Source of the DNA: Colius striatus
Taxonomy: Eukaryota > Chordata > Aves > Coliiformes > Coliidae
Assembly: GCF_028858725.1 (NCBI RefSeq)
Contig: NC_084772.1
Span: 21,739,548 to 21,803,547, forward strand
Reading direction: 5' to 3'
Length of the DNA stretch: 64,000 nucleotides
Positions 15,040-32,756 of the stretch are shown piece after piece (the first letter of the stretch is position 1; every line of letters begins with the position of its first letter). Position numbers and translations under genes: made by a program. A model generated the notes under the pieces. That model searched no databases. It was not told the origin of the DNA and worked only from the letters and a program-made list of their open reading frames with translations.

Positions 15040-15533
15040 CACAGGGCCGCGGGGCGCGGTTCAGGGGGCGGAGCGGAGGGAGGTTACGTGGCCGTGCGGG
15101 TGTGTCCAGGCTGCGGGGACCGAGCCCGGGGGTCCGGACGCCCCGTCCCCGCCGTCCGTGCGCGTGTCCCCCGCCCCGCCCGCGGCGCGGCCCCGCCCGG
15201 GCGCGCTTCGGTCCTCCGGCCGGCAGGGGGCGCCGTGGCGGCGCGGGGAGGGGGGGCGGCTGGGGGGGCGGGGCGGGGGCGCTGCGGTGAGCGGGGGGGG
15301 GGGGGCGCTGCCCCCTGGCGGGCGGCGGGAGCCGGTACCGGGGCGGGGGGCGGCGGCGGGGCGCGGGGCGCGAGGCCGGGCCGGGCGGGGGGCGGCGGCC
15401 GCACGGGGCCGCGATGGGGCGGCGGCGGGGCGGGGCGGGAGCCGCGGGCGGGCGGGGGCGGCGCCGGGACGCGACGGGAGCCGGCGCCGGGGCCGGTGCG
15501 GGGGGCGCTGAGGCGGCGTCCGGCGTCCCGCAG
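15040..15533 (+). promoter_or_regulatory. DEF8: DEF8 CpG-island promoter with probable non-coding first exon
   Basis: This block is extremely rich in CpG, with long G-runs including about 13 consecutive G around 15292-15304. The first coding DEF8 exon is preceded by a splice acceptor (AG at 15532-15533), so a non-coding exon must lie upstream. A good donor (GCG|GTGAGC, GT at 15287) inside the island is a candidate end for it. G-quadruplex formation is likely on the strand shown. The transcription start cannot be placed. Confidence 0.55.
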
Positions 15534-15544
15534 AACCGGCGGTG

Positions 15545-22732
<7,188 letters not shown>

Positions 22733-23235
22733 GGGCCGGTGCCGGTGCCGGTGCTGGGCGGGGCGGGCCCGGTGCCAGCCCGCAGCCCGCACGCTCCTGC
22801 CCGCCGCGGCGGGGGCGGGGCTGTGGGCGGGGAGCGGGCGGGGGCTGCGGGGGCCCGGCCCCGGGGGACCGCGGACGCCGCGGGGCGCGCAGGAGGACCC
22901 GTGCGGGCGCCGGGGACGCGGGCGGGCGGGAGGGGCAGCCCCGGGGGGACGCCCGCTGGGGGAGCGGCGGGGAGCGGACCCGGGGCGGTGAGGGGACCGC
23001 GGCGGCGGGGCTCGCGCGTGCCCAGGCGCGGGGCTGAGCGCGGGGGCGCGGGGGGCTGCGGGTCCGGGCGCGGCGGGACACGTCCCCCCCCCGTCCCCCC
23101 CCCATCCCGCGCATGGATCGGTCCCGTTGCCAGGGCGCGGCCGCGCGTTGCTGAGGGGCGTGGCCGCGCGGCGCGCGCCTCTCGCGAGACCCGGGCGCCC
23201 GTTGCTCGGAGACCGCGGCGCCGGCGGCAGCCGCC
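22733..23235. promoter_or_regulatory. Bidirectional CpG-island promoter between DBNDD1 and GAS8
   Basis: Only 503 bases separate the DBNDD1 start codon (minus) from the GAS8 start codon (plus), all of it dense in CpG. A perfect TCTCGCGAGA palindrome lies at 23180-23189, about 45 bases before the GAS8 ATG. This is a known core-promoter motif of CpG-island genes. GTTGCCAGGG at 23126-23135 resembles an X-box half site for RFX factors, which control ciliary genes such as GAS8; this reading is tentative. Confidence 0.65.
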
Positions 23236-26200
23236 ATGGTGAGAGCGGGGCCGCGGCCGGCCCGGTTCGGGTCCCGGTGCCGGTCCCCCGGGGCTAGGGC
23301 GGGCGGGAGCTGTTTCACAGAGTCGCGGAGGCGTCCCGGAGGCTCCGCTCTGCTCCGTGTGTGGGGCCGGGGCGGGGGCTCCGGGCGGCGCGGCTGCCTC
23401 CCGCTCCGCTGCCTCCCGCCCCTCGCTGTGTCCTCAGGGCCCCAAGAAGAAAGCCGTGAGGAAGGCGCAGGGCGGCCGGGCCGGCGCGGCGGCGGACACG
23501 GTGGCGCCGGGGGAGATGAGCAAGCAGCAGGTGAGACCCCCCCCGACCCCCCGGGCACTGGACGGGGGCGGGGAAGGGGCTGCGCCTGCCGCACGGCTGC
23601 TCCGAGTCCCGCTTGTTGTGCTCAGTGTCCCGCAAACGGGGCGGGAGGTGGCCGTGGCCTGGGGACCCCACTCCCGAGGCAGGGACTTGCACGTCTCGCT
23701 GCCGGCAGCGTGCCCAGGTGGCTAAGAAGGCCAATGGCGTCCTGGCAGCAGCAGCAGGAGCAGGGCAGTGGTCCCTGTCCCCTGTGCTGGGCTCTGGTGA
23801 GGCCGTGCCTCGAGGGCTGTGCTCAGTGTTGGGCCCCTCGCTCGTTGCCAGAGGGACACTGAGGGGCTGCAGCGTGGCCAGAGCCAGGGAAGGGGCTGGA
23901 GCACAAGGTGCTGGGAAGGGGCTGAGGGAATGGGGGTGTTGAGCCTGGAGAAGGGGCTGAGGGGAGACAGGAGCACTCTCTGACACTCCCTCACAGGAGG
24001 CTGCAGGGAGCTTGAGAGGATATCAGTCTCTTCTCCCAAGCTACAAGGACAAAAGAAATGGACTCAAGTTGCCCCAGAGGACGTTTGGTTTGGAGCTGAG
24101 GCAGAACTGTTTCCCTGAGAGGGGTGTCAGCCCCCGTGCCAGGCTGCCCAGGGAGCTGGGGGAGTGCCCAGCCCTGGAGGGATCCCAAAGGCGTGGGGTT
24201 AGCGGTGGCCATGGCAGTGCTGAGGGAACAGCTGGGCTTGAGGACCTTAAAGGTCTTTTCCCAACCTACTATAATTCAGTAGTTTTCAGGCACCTGAGAA
24301 CAGTGTTACTGTGAGACACAATATCTGTGCCCCAGCTGCCTACAGTAGGACAAGGTTTTGTTATGCCTTTCCTGGAGGCTGGTGGGTTCCGTCAGCCCCT
24401 TCCCCTCCTCTCCTGCGCTCCTCTGTCCCAGAAACAGCCACTGTGTCCTGCCAGCCTGGCAGCGCAGTGCCCGTCCCAGGCCCCTCTCCCCCAGCCAGCT
24501 CTCGCTCGGCGCTTTGCAGCTGGAGCAGCACGTGGCACGGCTCCGGCAGGAGCTGGACCGGGAGCGGGAAGAGCGCAACTACTTCCAGCTGGAGCGTGAC
24601 AAGATACACGGCTTCTGGGAGGTGACGCGGCGGCTGCTGGAGGAGAAGCGAGCGGAGCTGCGCTGCAAGGACAGGGAGATGGAGGAGGCGGAGGAGCGGC
24701 ACCAAGTAGAGATCAAGGTGCGGGGGGAGAGGGCTGGGAGGTGGGGTGAGCGCCCCAAGCTCTGGGCCAGCTCTGAGGAGGAGAGGGAAGGGGAGGAGCT
24801 GGGCAGGGTGGGTGTGTGTCTGTCACTGAGCCCCTGGCCTTGCCTGGGCCTTGCCTTTAGGTGTACAAGCAGAAGGTGAAGCACCTGCTGTACGAGCACC
24901 AGGAGAACGTGACGGAGCTGAAGGCAGAGGGCACGCTGTCCGTGGCACGGGCCCAGAGGGATCACTGGGCCCAGGAGATGGAGCTGCAGAAGGACCTGCG
25001 CTCCTTGAAGGTGGAGCTGAAGGAGCAGGAGGTGGCCAACGAGGTGGCAGTGAAAAACATGCGCCTGGTACGTCCCTGGCTGGGCTGGAGCTGCCTGTGA
25101 GGGGCCTCTGCGGGCCAGGGAGCTGCTGGGACCACCAGCTGAGCCCCACAGCCCCGGTGGGTGAGTGGGAGCCTCCCTCCCTGGCACTCGGCTGGGCTGG
25201 GGATCACTGCAGCACTGGTCACTCAGGCATCTAGCAAATCAGCCCAGGAACAGGGAGAGGGAAGCCTGTGGAGTCTCCTCCTGCACTGGGGAGCTGGGAA
25301 GGCACATGGTGCCATGGCAGGAGCCCTTCTCAGGGGGCAGGAGGGAATCCCCCAGGGATGTGGCTAGCTCAGGATTTCATTGTCTGCCTGTAACACATGG
25401 CTTGTTCCTAACAGAAACAAGAGGAGGAGATCAGCCGGCTCTGCAATGACTTTGAGAGACAGCTGAAAGGTTGGGATGTGTGTGTAGGGCCCATGTCAGC
25501 TCCCTGTGTCACTGCTAGGGAAGGATCCTCTGAGTGCTGCAGCACTGCTGGGCTTCCTCCAGCAGGAAGGGGGATAGTTTTCCCCCAGTCCTGTCCCATT
25601 TTCATAGAATCAGAGAATCATGGGATGGTGGGGGCTGGAAGGGCCCTGCAGAGCTGCTCCAGCCCCAGCCCCTGCTCAAGCAGGTTCCCCTGGCTCAGGG
25701 GGCACAGGAACGTGTCCAGGTGGGGTTGGAAACATCTTGAGAAGGAGCCTCCACACCCTCCCTGGGCAGCCTGGGCCAGGGCTCCCTCACCTCAGCACCA
25801 AACACTCCTTCTGTTTAAGTGGAACTTTTTGTATTGTCTGAGCCCATTACCCCTTGTCCTGGCACTGGGCACTTCTGAACACATACTGGTCCCATCCTCC
25901 TGACACCCACTCTTTAGGGACTGAGCAGCATGGCTGAGGTGCCCCTGAGCTCAGGCTTCTCCTCTCCAGGCTGAACAGCCCCAAGGCTGCAGCCTTTCCT
26001 CCTCACACACATGTTCCAGCCCCTCAGCATCTTGGTGCCCCTGCACTGGCCTCTCTCCAGCAGTTCCCTGTCTCTCTGCAGCTGGGGAGCCCAGAGCTGG
26101 GCACAGGATCCAGATGAGGGAGAGCCCTGGGGCAGTGCTGCAGTGGCACGGGCCAGGCTGGCTGATGGAGCTGGGCAGCATCACACAGGGTCTGCAGGGG

Positions 26201-29200
26201 ATCCTCACCCAGGCCCCTCTGCTCCCCCAGAGATGGAGGCCAAGTACACCCAGAAGACACAGGCAGTGCGGGACCAGCTCGACCTGCGGAGGAAGACTGA
26301 GATCCACGAGGTGGAGGAGAGGAAGAACAACCAGATCAGTGAGCTGATGAGGAACCACGAGAAGGCCTTCAATGACATCAAGAACTACTACAATGATATC
26401 ACCCTCAAAAACCTGGAACTCATCAGCTTGCTGAAGGTACTGCTTGCTCCCCCCTGCAGCCAGATGGGCTGCAGCCCCTTCCACCGAGGGACTGGTCCTG
26501 GGGGGATGTGACCCAAACCTGGCCAGTTCCCAGGTGGTGGGGTGGGGAGTGCTGCTCTCCTGAGGGTTCCAAATTGTCCCATGAGCACAGGACCATGTGC
26601 CTTGCTGGGCCAGTAGCAGGAGGGTGTCCTGATGGTCTGGGAAGCCCCGCGGAGCCAGGCAGCCCCCAGGAGCTGGCACTCGTGTTCCCAAGAACAGGAG
26701 CAGATTCAGGAGATGAAGAAGAGAGAGAATCAGTTGGAAAAGGAGAAGGCAGATGTGCTGCTCCAGAACAAGCAGCTGAAGGAGCCCCTGCAGCAGGCCC
26801 AGGAGGAGGTGTCTGAGCTGCAGAAGAAGCTGACCCACTATGACAAGGATAAGGAGGCTCTGCTGGTGAGTGGCCAGCCCCATCCCTTCCCTGGTAGCCC
26901 GGCCCTTTGCCAGGGGGGCTGCTCAGCAGTGGCCTCTGCTGCTGGCTGGGCCAAGTCCCTGAAGCCTTGGAGGCCTTTTTAGTGAGCTGAAAGATCTCAG
27001 ATGGGACTTGAGGGGCTTTGGCAGTGACAAACCACAGTGAGAGGAGAGGGAAGGGGTCAGTGTGGGTGCTGCCTCCTTTTTATCACTCGTATCTCTGGTC
27101 ATTGTCCTCCCCTGCCAAACACATCCCCCACGCCCAGGAGAGAGAGAATCATGCTCTTTAACTGGCCCTTCCCACTCCCAGAACACAAAAACTCGTCTGA
27201 AAGTCACCCAGAAGGAACTGAAGGATCTGCAGTGGGAACATGAAGTGCTGCAGCAGAGGTTCAGCAAGGTAAGAGCTGCATTTGAGTCTGGGATTCCCAC
27301 TTGCCTCTCCAAGCCCCATTCCCTCCGCAGAGGAGCAGGGCTGTGTGAGAACTGCTGCTCCCAGCAAAGCCTCTGCCAGGGGCAGCAGCCAGGCCTGGCC
27401 TTGGCCTTTGCCCAGCCATCATGCACGCTCCAGCAGTCCCTGCCAGGGCTGAGAGGGGCCAGGCTGTGGGGACAGATGGCTGTGTGGGACACGACCCCCT
27501 TACAGGGCTCACTCCCTCCCTCTGCTCCCCCTCACCGTGCCAGGTGAGCCCCCTGCTCCCCCCCAGCCCCATCCCCCTCTCAGCTAACCCAGATACAGCA
27601 GCAGAGCTCATCTGCAATTCATAGAAATCCCCAGGAATATGAACGTTGATCTGAGGCCTCGTTAACGATCCGTCATTAAGGCAGCAGCGGAGTCCCTGCA
27701 TTCAGAAATAGGCTGTGGAGGAGAGAGCGAGTCCTAATTAGGACACTGATTAACTAGCTGTGAGCCAGGGCCTCCTGCCAGCTGGGGAGTGAGGAGAGAA
27801 AGGAGAGAGGAGACACCCCTGTGTGCCATGGGCCCTCTCAGGGGTCTGGGATGCAGCCACAGTGAGCCCATCGGCCTGTTCCGCTGGCCAAGTGTCCCAG
27901 AGGGGAGGAGAAAGCAGGAGCTGGGGGTGCCAGCCCTGGAGGGAGAGAGGGAGGGAAGCTGCTCCCAGCATCTGCCTCCCCTAGGGGCATGGGGGCTCTG
28001 GGCAGAGCTGGTGCCCAGGGGCTGTGCTGGCTGTCGGCGCAGGTGCAGAAGGAGCGGGACGAGCTGTACCACAGGTTCACCACAGCCATTAACGAGGTGC
28101 AGCAGAAAACAGGCTTCAAGAACCTGCTGCTGGAGCGCAAGCTCAAAGGGCTCCTCAGCGTGCTGGAGAAGAAGGAGGTGGAGCTGAGCCAGGTCCTGGC
28201 AGCCTCCAACCTCCACCCGGACGCCCTCTCCTTGGTCTCGCAGAAGCTGGAGGTACCGCGGGCCAGGGGCCGCTGCACACAGGGGCAGAGCCTGCGGGGG
28301 CTGCACACAGACCTCAGGGCCCACGAGACCCCATCCTCTGCAGCTGCCACATCCCTCCCCTGGCACTGCCAGGGCACCCCAAAAGCAGTGTGTGGGTGCC
28401 AGAGTTTGGCAGGGGCCTCTCCCTCCCCTGGGGTCTGTTTGGAGGAGAAGGGCCCCAAGTTGTGTAGTGCTCACAGCCCCCTGTGCCCCCCAGCAGCCCC
28501 CTGTGCCCCCCAGCAGCCTCTTGTACCCCCCCAGCAGCCCCCTGCGCTGGGGTCTGGTGCTGGCATGGGGCTCTGCAGGGTGGGAGGCAAAGCTGGTGAG
28601 CCTCACCTGCCCTCCCCAGCCCCAGCCCCAGCCTGGGGCGTTCCCAGGGGCGCCGAAACATCGGCTGCCGAGGCTGTGGGGCAGCGGGTGGATGTGGCAC
28701 CTCCAAGCAGGTGCCGCAGCAGCAGCAGGAGGGAAAACACATTCCTGGGAAGGCGTCTGGGCGCCGAGCTCTGCCGCAGCTGCTGAGGCCCCGAATTCCT
28801 CTGCTCAGCTGCCTGCGGCGGCGTCCCCGGGAGCCTCACAGCCCATCCTTGTCCCTCCCCCTCACCTCCCGTCCTTCAACCGCTGCTGCCGGGGCAGGTG
28901 CCGCAGACGCTGCCACCAGGGCCGTGCTGTCGGCCCCGGAGCTGGCTGCCCTCGCCCCTGCCCGGGGCTGGCTGTGCCTGGCAGGGCTGGCTGGGGGGAG
29001 CAGGCTGGTGGCTGCTCTCCTGGCTGTGCCGTGCCGTGAGCTGCTCGGCTGGAGCTGGGCCCTGGTGCCAGCCCGTCTGCAGCCCCCTGTGCTCTGCCAG
29101 GCCGTGCCGCCAGCGCTGGGCACGGTGCCGTGCAGGGGGCAGCTGTGGCCTGACGGGCCCCTCCCTGTGCAGGGCGTGCTCCAGTCCAAGAATGCCACCA

Positions 29201-29641
29201 TCGAGAACCTGCAGCTGCAGCTGGGCCGGGCCTGCAAGGTGAGGGAAGGGGCTGGGGGGCGGCTGTGGCCTCGGGGGGTGGGAACCGGCCCGTTGGTGCC
29301 AGGCTGGGTGTGGAGTGGAGGGGAACTCGCAGCAGCCCAGCTGAGCTGCTTCACGCCCAGCCCAGGCTGCAGTTTGCTCCTTGGCCATGCACAAAGGCAG
29401 CTTTGGGGGGTGTTCCCCCGCACAGGCGGGTGCAGGGACCCTTGCCCAAGCGCACAGGGGCTGGGCTGGAGCTGCAGCACTTCTCCTCCAGGCACACCAG
29501 GACATGCTGCAGACCTTGGAGGCAAAGCTGACGGCCTTTGGCATCCCCCTGGACAACCTGGGCTTCAAGCCCCTGGGCAGCCCCGTGCCAGGACAGCTGC
29601 TGGGGCAGGGCCCCGCTGGCCTCGTCTCGGCACCCACCTGA
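23236..29641 (+). CDS. GAS8: GAS8 (DRC4), nexin-dynein regulatory complex subunit, 11 exons
   Basis: GAS8/DRC4 is a coiled-coil axonemal protein of the nexin-dynein regulatory complex, needed for ciliary and flagellar beating. Exons: 23236-23238 (only the ATG), 23438-23530, 24520-24717, 24861-25067, 25415-25469, 26231-26436, 26698-26865, 27182-27268, 28043-28252, 29173-29238, 29492-29641. The product is 480 residues (human 478). After a basic start ([11 protein letters not shown]) nearly the whole protein is heptad-rich coiled coil. Landmarks are [62 protein letters not shown] and [15 protein letters not shown]; the end is [13 protein letters not shown] then [12 protein letters not shown]. 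The single-codon first exon also fits human GAS8, where the second exon supplies APKKK. Two CR1 fragments sit in introns 2 and 5. No damage was seen. Confidence 0.95.
23706..24290 (+). mobile_element. CR1 LINE fragment, 5'-truncated, in GAS8 intron 2
   Basis: The sequence follows the CR1 3' end. It starts near GTGCCCAGGTGGCTAAGAAG, passes GAGCCTGGAGAAGGGGCTGA and CTGAGGCAGAACTGTTTCCC, and ends near CTTTTCCCAACCTAC. It is degraded and carries no coding potential. Confidence 0.85.
25601..26110 (-). mobile_element. CR1 LINE fragment, reverse orientation, in GAS8 intron 5
   Basis: The left end (CATAGAATCAGAGAATCATG) is the reverse complement of the CR1 3' terminus. The body continues through the reverse complement of the usual 3' CR1 region to about 26,110, ending roughly 120 bases before the next GAS8 exon. 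Confidence 0.88.
27605..27770. promoter_or_regulatory. Candidate conserved enhancer in GAS8 intron 8
   Basis: This is a sharply AT-richer island in a GC-rich intron. It carries a perfect 14-bp palindrome GTCCTAATTAGGAC (27731-27744) with a homeodomain TAATTA core. Nearby are GTCATTAAGG, GATTAACTAG and GTTAACGAT. The density of TAAT/ATTA sites is unlike the surrounding DNA and suggests a developmental enhancer. Conservation cannot be tested here. Confidence 0.4.
28480..28548. repeat. Short tandem array of CAGCCCCCTGTGCCCCC units in GAS8 intron 9
   Basis: About four imperfect units of 17-20 bases. The array is C-rich and has no coding meaning. Confidence 0.7.
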
Positions 29642-29698
29642 CGCAGCCACCGCCGAGGGACCCGCGGGAAGGGCTGTGCTCTGGGGCTGCTCCCAGCC

Positions 29699-29704
29699 AT
29701 TAAA
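29699..29704 (+). terminator. GAS8: GAS8 polyadenylation signal ATTAAA
   Basis: The common variant ATTAAA lies 58 bases after the GAS8 stop. It fits the tight tail-to-tail arrangement with URAH. Confidence 0.7.
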
Positions 29705-29953
29705 CACACCTCCATCAGCTCTGCAGGGCCTGGGGTCCCTCTCTGTCCCCTCAGGGGGGGCATTTCCCCAGAGCAGCCCCTCCCCACCAGCCCACGCAGC
29801 TGCGCCGGCTCTGAGCAAGTGATGCCGGCGTGGCACCGCGGCACAACCCCGCGGCCTCCCGCTGTGGTCCCCTCCTCTCCCAATCCAGGAGCCACATCCA
29901 CACTGTCCCCAGGAAGGTGACATTTTGGGAGAGGGATGATGCTGTTGGAAGCC

Positions 29954-29959
29954 TTTACT
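29954..29959 (-). terminator. URAH: URAH polyadenylation signal AGTAAA (variant)
   Basis: Read on the minus strand, AGTAAA occurs 36 bases after the URAH stop. No AATAAA is present in the short interval before the GAS8 3' end, so this variant is the best candidate. Confidence 0.5.
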
Positions 29960-29994
29960 GGAGGAGTGGTGCAGCCCCCCGGGGCCGGGTGCCC

Positions 29995-31257
29995 CTAACT
30001 GCCCCGGTACGTGGTGTAGGAGCAGGGGCTGAGGAGCAGCGGGACGTGCAGCTTCTGGCCTGGCTCACTGATGGTGAACACGACCTGGGGAGAGCACGGG
30101 GGGCTCAGGGGGGTGGAGCTTGGCCCTGGGGGCTGCTCAGAGCAGAGCTCACCCCCCACACACACCCCCCAGCCCCTGCTCCCACCCCCCTGCACCGCTC
30201 CCCTGCAGCTCCTGCTGCCCCATCCCCCTCTGCCCACGGTACCTCCACGAAGGGGTAGAAGCTGCTGTGCCCCAGCCCGTGCCAGTACGCTGCCGTGTCG
30301 AAGTGCAGGCGGTAGGTGCCAGGCTGGGCCTGCCCCGGGGCCAGCAGCGGCCCACAGCGCCCGTCCCCATCCGTCCACCTGCAGCAGCAGCAGCAACAAA
30401 CCCTTCAGCAGGGGCTGGCCCCGGCCCCGTGCCCAGGGGGAGGCTGGGCAGCCTGTCCTGGCAGGGCTGAGCAGGGGGGGGATGTGCTGCTGCTGCTCCT
30501 CTCCTACCTCTGCTCCAGCTCCATCCACTGCTGCCCTGGCTCCTGCAGCTGCGCCAGGCGCAGGCCCAGCCTGGCAGCCGGCAGCCCCGTGACTGTGTTC
30601 AGCACGTGGGTGGTCAGGGAGCCATTGGCCATCTCAGACATTCCTCTGGCCTGAAGCAGAGAGGGAAGTGGGGCTGGGATGTGTCCTGGCTGCCTGGCAG
30701 TGCCACAGCCCAGCCCCCCGGGGCCAGGCTGCCTCTGTGCCCCCTCCCTGCAGCCCCTGACGCAGCACCTCACCGGGACACAGGCTCCCACGTCCTGCCC
30801 GCGCTGCGGGGCTCAGCTCTGCCAGCCCCAGGGCTGTGTGCCGGGTCTATGCCCGTCTCCAGGCCTCTGTGCTGGGTCTGCGCCTGGCTCCAGGGCTGTG
30901 TGCCGCTGCTCCCCACTCACCCACCCCTTGTTTTGGGCTGAGGCACAGCAGCAATGGCTGCCCTGGCCCCGAGCCGTCCCTGCTGCCCTCGCAGCCCACA
31001 GAGCAACGTGCAGGCAAACATTAACCCAGCGAGCGTGCTGCAGCTGCCTGGGACAGACGCAGCGCTGGGGGATGGCAGCCGGGCCCCTTCCCCTTGGGTT
31101 GTGCTCCGGGGCTGCTGCCTGCCTGCGGCGGGACCTGCTCTCGCTGCCAGCCCAACCCCAGCCCCGGCTCTGGGCTCTGGCCGCTGGCAGAACCGGGGAC
31201 GCTGCAGAGGGATCCGGGGAGCGAGGGCGGCCGGCTGCTTACCTGACTCTCCTCCAT
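29995..31257 (-). CDS. URAH: URAH, 5-hydroxyisourate hydrolase, 4 exons
   Basis: URAH is a transthyretin-like enzyme that hydrolyses 5-hydroxyisourate, the product of uricase, to OHCU on the way to allantoin. Exons on the minus strand: 31243-31257 (MEESQ), 30508-30650, 30243-30378, 29995-30084, giving 127 residues. The first short exon is inferred only from a donor site and phase; a start at Met9 or Met12 in the next exon is also possible. The catalytic features of the family are all present: His20 in LTTHVLN, Arg in DGRCGPLL, His in HVPLLLSPCSYT, and the diagnostic C-terminal tetrapeptide YRGS. PGTYRLHFDTAAYW and FYPFVEVVFTIS match other vertebrate URAH proteins. The gene is a pseudogene in human, but here every exon is open with good splice sites. 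Birds lack a working uricase, so its retention is notable. Confidence 0.9.
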
Positions 31258-31618
31258 CCTGCTCAGCCAGGAGCCTCTGGCCTGGGACACTGTGCAAAGT
31301 GCCATCCCCTGCCCTGGCCGCTGCTCTCCCAGCATGGGGCTGTGGCAGGACCGGCTGCTCCTCCCCATCTGGGCTGAGCTGGCGCAGGTGCCTTCCCCCT
31401 GGGAGCTGCACCTGAGAGCCCCCCGGGGCTGGGGGAGCGGAGCCTGGCAGAGTGTCGGGGCGCTGGGCCAGGAGGAGCCATGGTGCAGCCGCCGGCCCGG
31501 CCTCGCCTCCCGCCTGGAAACACCCACAGCTGCGGCTGCTGGGCACGGCCCGGGGCTGCCGGGGCAGGGGGCGGCTTCCCCCCGGCCTCATCCTGCCCGG
31601 GGGTGCCTGGTGCCTCAC

Positions 31619-32756
31619 CTGCACCTTGATGAGGGCGACGGCACGGGCCTGCAGCCCGTACCCATCCTGGTCAGCTGCCTGGATCTGCACCGTGTATTCA
31701 GGGACTGCCTGCGGCGAGAGGCTGTGTCACCCCCACATGGGAGAGGAGAGCAGGGCTGGGGGCTGCGGGGACAACGGGGCTGACCTGTGCCACCAGCCCC
31801 ACAGCGGCCACAGAGATGACGCCGGTGCTGCCGTCGATGGTGAACATGTGTGGCTGGGGCCAGCTCGGTGTCTGGCGCAGGAGCGAGTAGCGCACGGCGC
31901 CATTGCTGGAGCTCACCGCGTCGTCTGCATCCGTGGCCAGCACCCGCAGCACGGGGGTGCCTGGGAGCGGGCAGTACCGCTGCCATCCCCCCGTGTCCCG
32001 TCACCGCCCGGGCGCTGCCCCCTGCACAGGGGCACCGGTCTCACCTGGCGCGGCCCCCTCCGGCACGGCTCCGTGGTAAACCGCCTGGGTGAAGACGGGC
32101 CGGTTGTCGTTCTGGTCCGTCACGGTGATGATGATCTCCATGGGGTCCTCCACGGGCTGCCCGTTGGCCGACACCGCGTGGGAGAAGAGCTGCGAGGGGC
32201 ACCGTCAGCGCCCCGGCCCCGGGCACCCGCCCCTCCCCGCCCCGGCCCCCACCCACCGTGTATTTATCCATCTCCTCCCGGTCCAGCGGCTTCGTCACCT
32301 CCAGCCACCCCGTCTCCCGCTCGATGGTGAAGACGCCCACGGGGGGGGTGTCGGCCCCCTGCCCCGTGATGCTGTAGAAAACCTTCGTCTCCTTGTCCTT
32401 GTTGGATTTGATCTGCCGGAGAGGGGGGGTCAGAGGGGTCCCGGGGCCCCCCCCGCCCCGCGCCCCGTCCCCGTGGGGCCGCGGTACCTGCACCAGCTTC
32501 TTGGGGAAGGGCCCGCGCTCGTTCTCGGGGCAGTTGATGGGGGGGATGACCCAGTCCCTCTTCTGCCGCCGGAGGCCACGGCCGGGCTGGGGGAAGCTCA
32601 GCACGTCGGGTGCCGCATCCTGCGGGTCAGAGGGGACTCAAGGGGTGTCTCAGCTCTGCCCGGGGGGAGGAGGGGGCTGCGCAGTAGCCCCGGGCCCCAC
32701 CGGGACGGTCCTACCGGCACGAGGAGGAGGAGGAGTGCGAAGGTGCTGGGCAACAT
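31619..32756 (-). CDS. Partial classical cadherin gene, inverted, ends in EC2 (possible pseudogene)
   Basis: A third cadherin lies on the minus strand. Exons 5' to 3': 32715-32756 (signal peptide [14 protein letters not shown]), 32488-32619 (furin site RRQKR then mature start [17 protein letters not shown]), 32257-32412, 32045-32189 (HAV motif and DQNDNRPVF), 31785-31960 and 31619-31708. Splice sites and phases agree, giving 247 codons without a stop. The prodomain exons found in CDH1 are absent, and the signal exon joins the furin-site exon in frame. The fifth exon keeps ATDADDAV and PHMFTID but has LVAQ where cadherins have LDRE. The sixth ([16 protein letters not shown]) stops before the DANDN calcium motif. 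No later EC, transmembrane or cytoplasmic exons were found before URAH, 360 bases away. It could be a decaying copy or a short secreted cadherin. The middle three exons are nearly identical to CDH1. Confidence 0.65.

Noticed and set aside
30917-31618. Open frame continuing about 230 codons beyond the last cadherin exon on the minus strand
   Set aside because: It begins past a good donor site, overlaps the URAH 5' exon and has no cadherin or other similarity. The low stop density reflects base composition. A read-through tail cannot be fully excluded.
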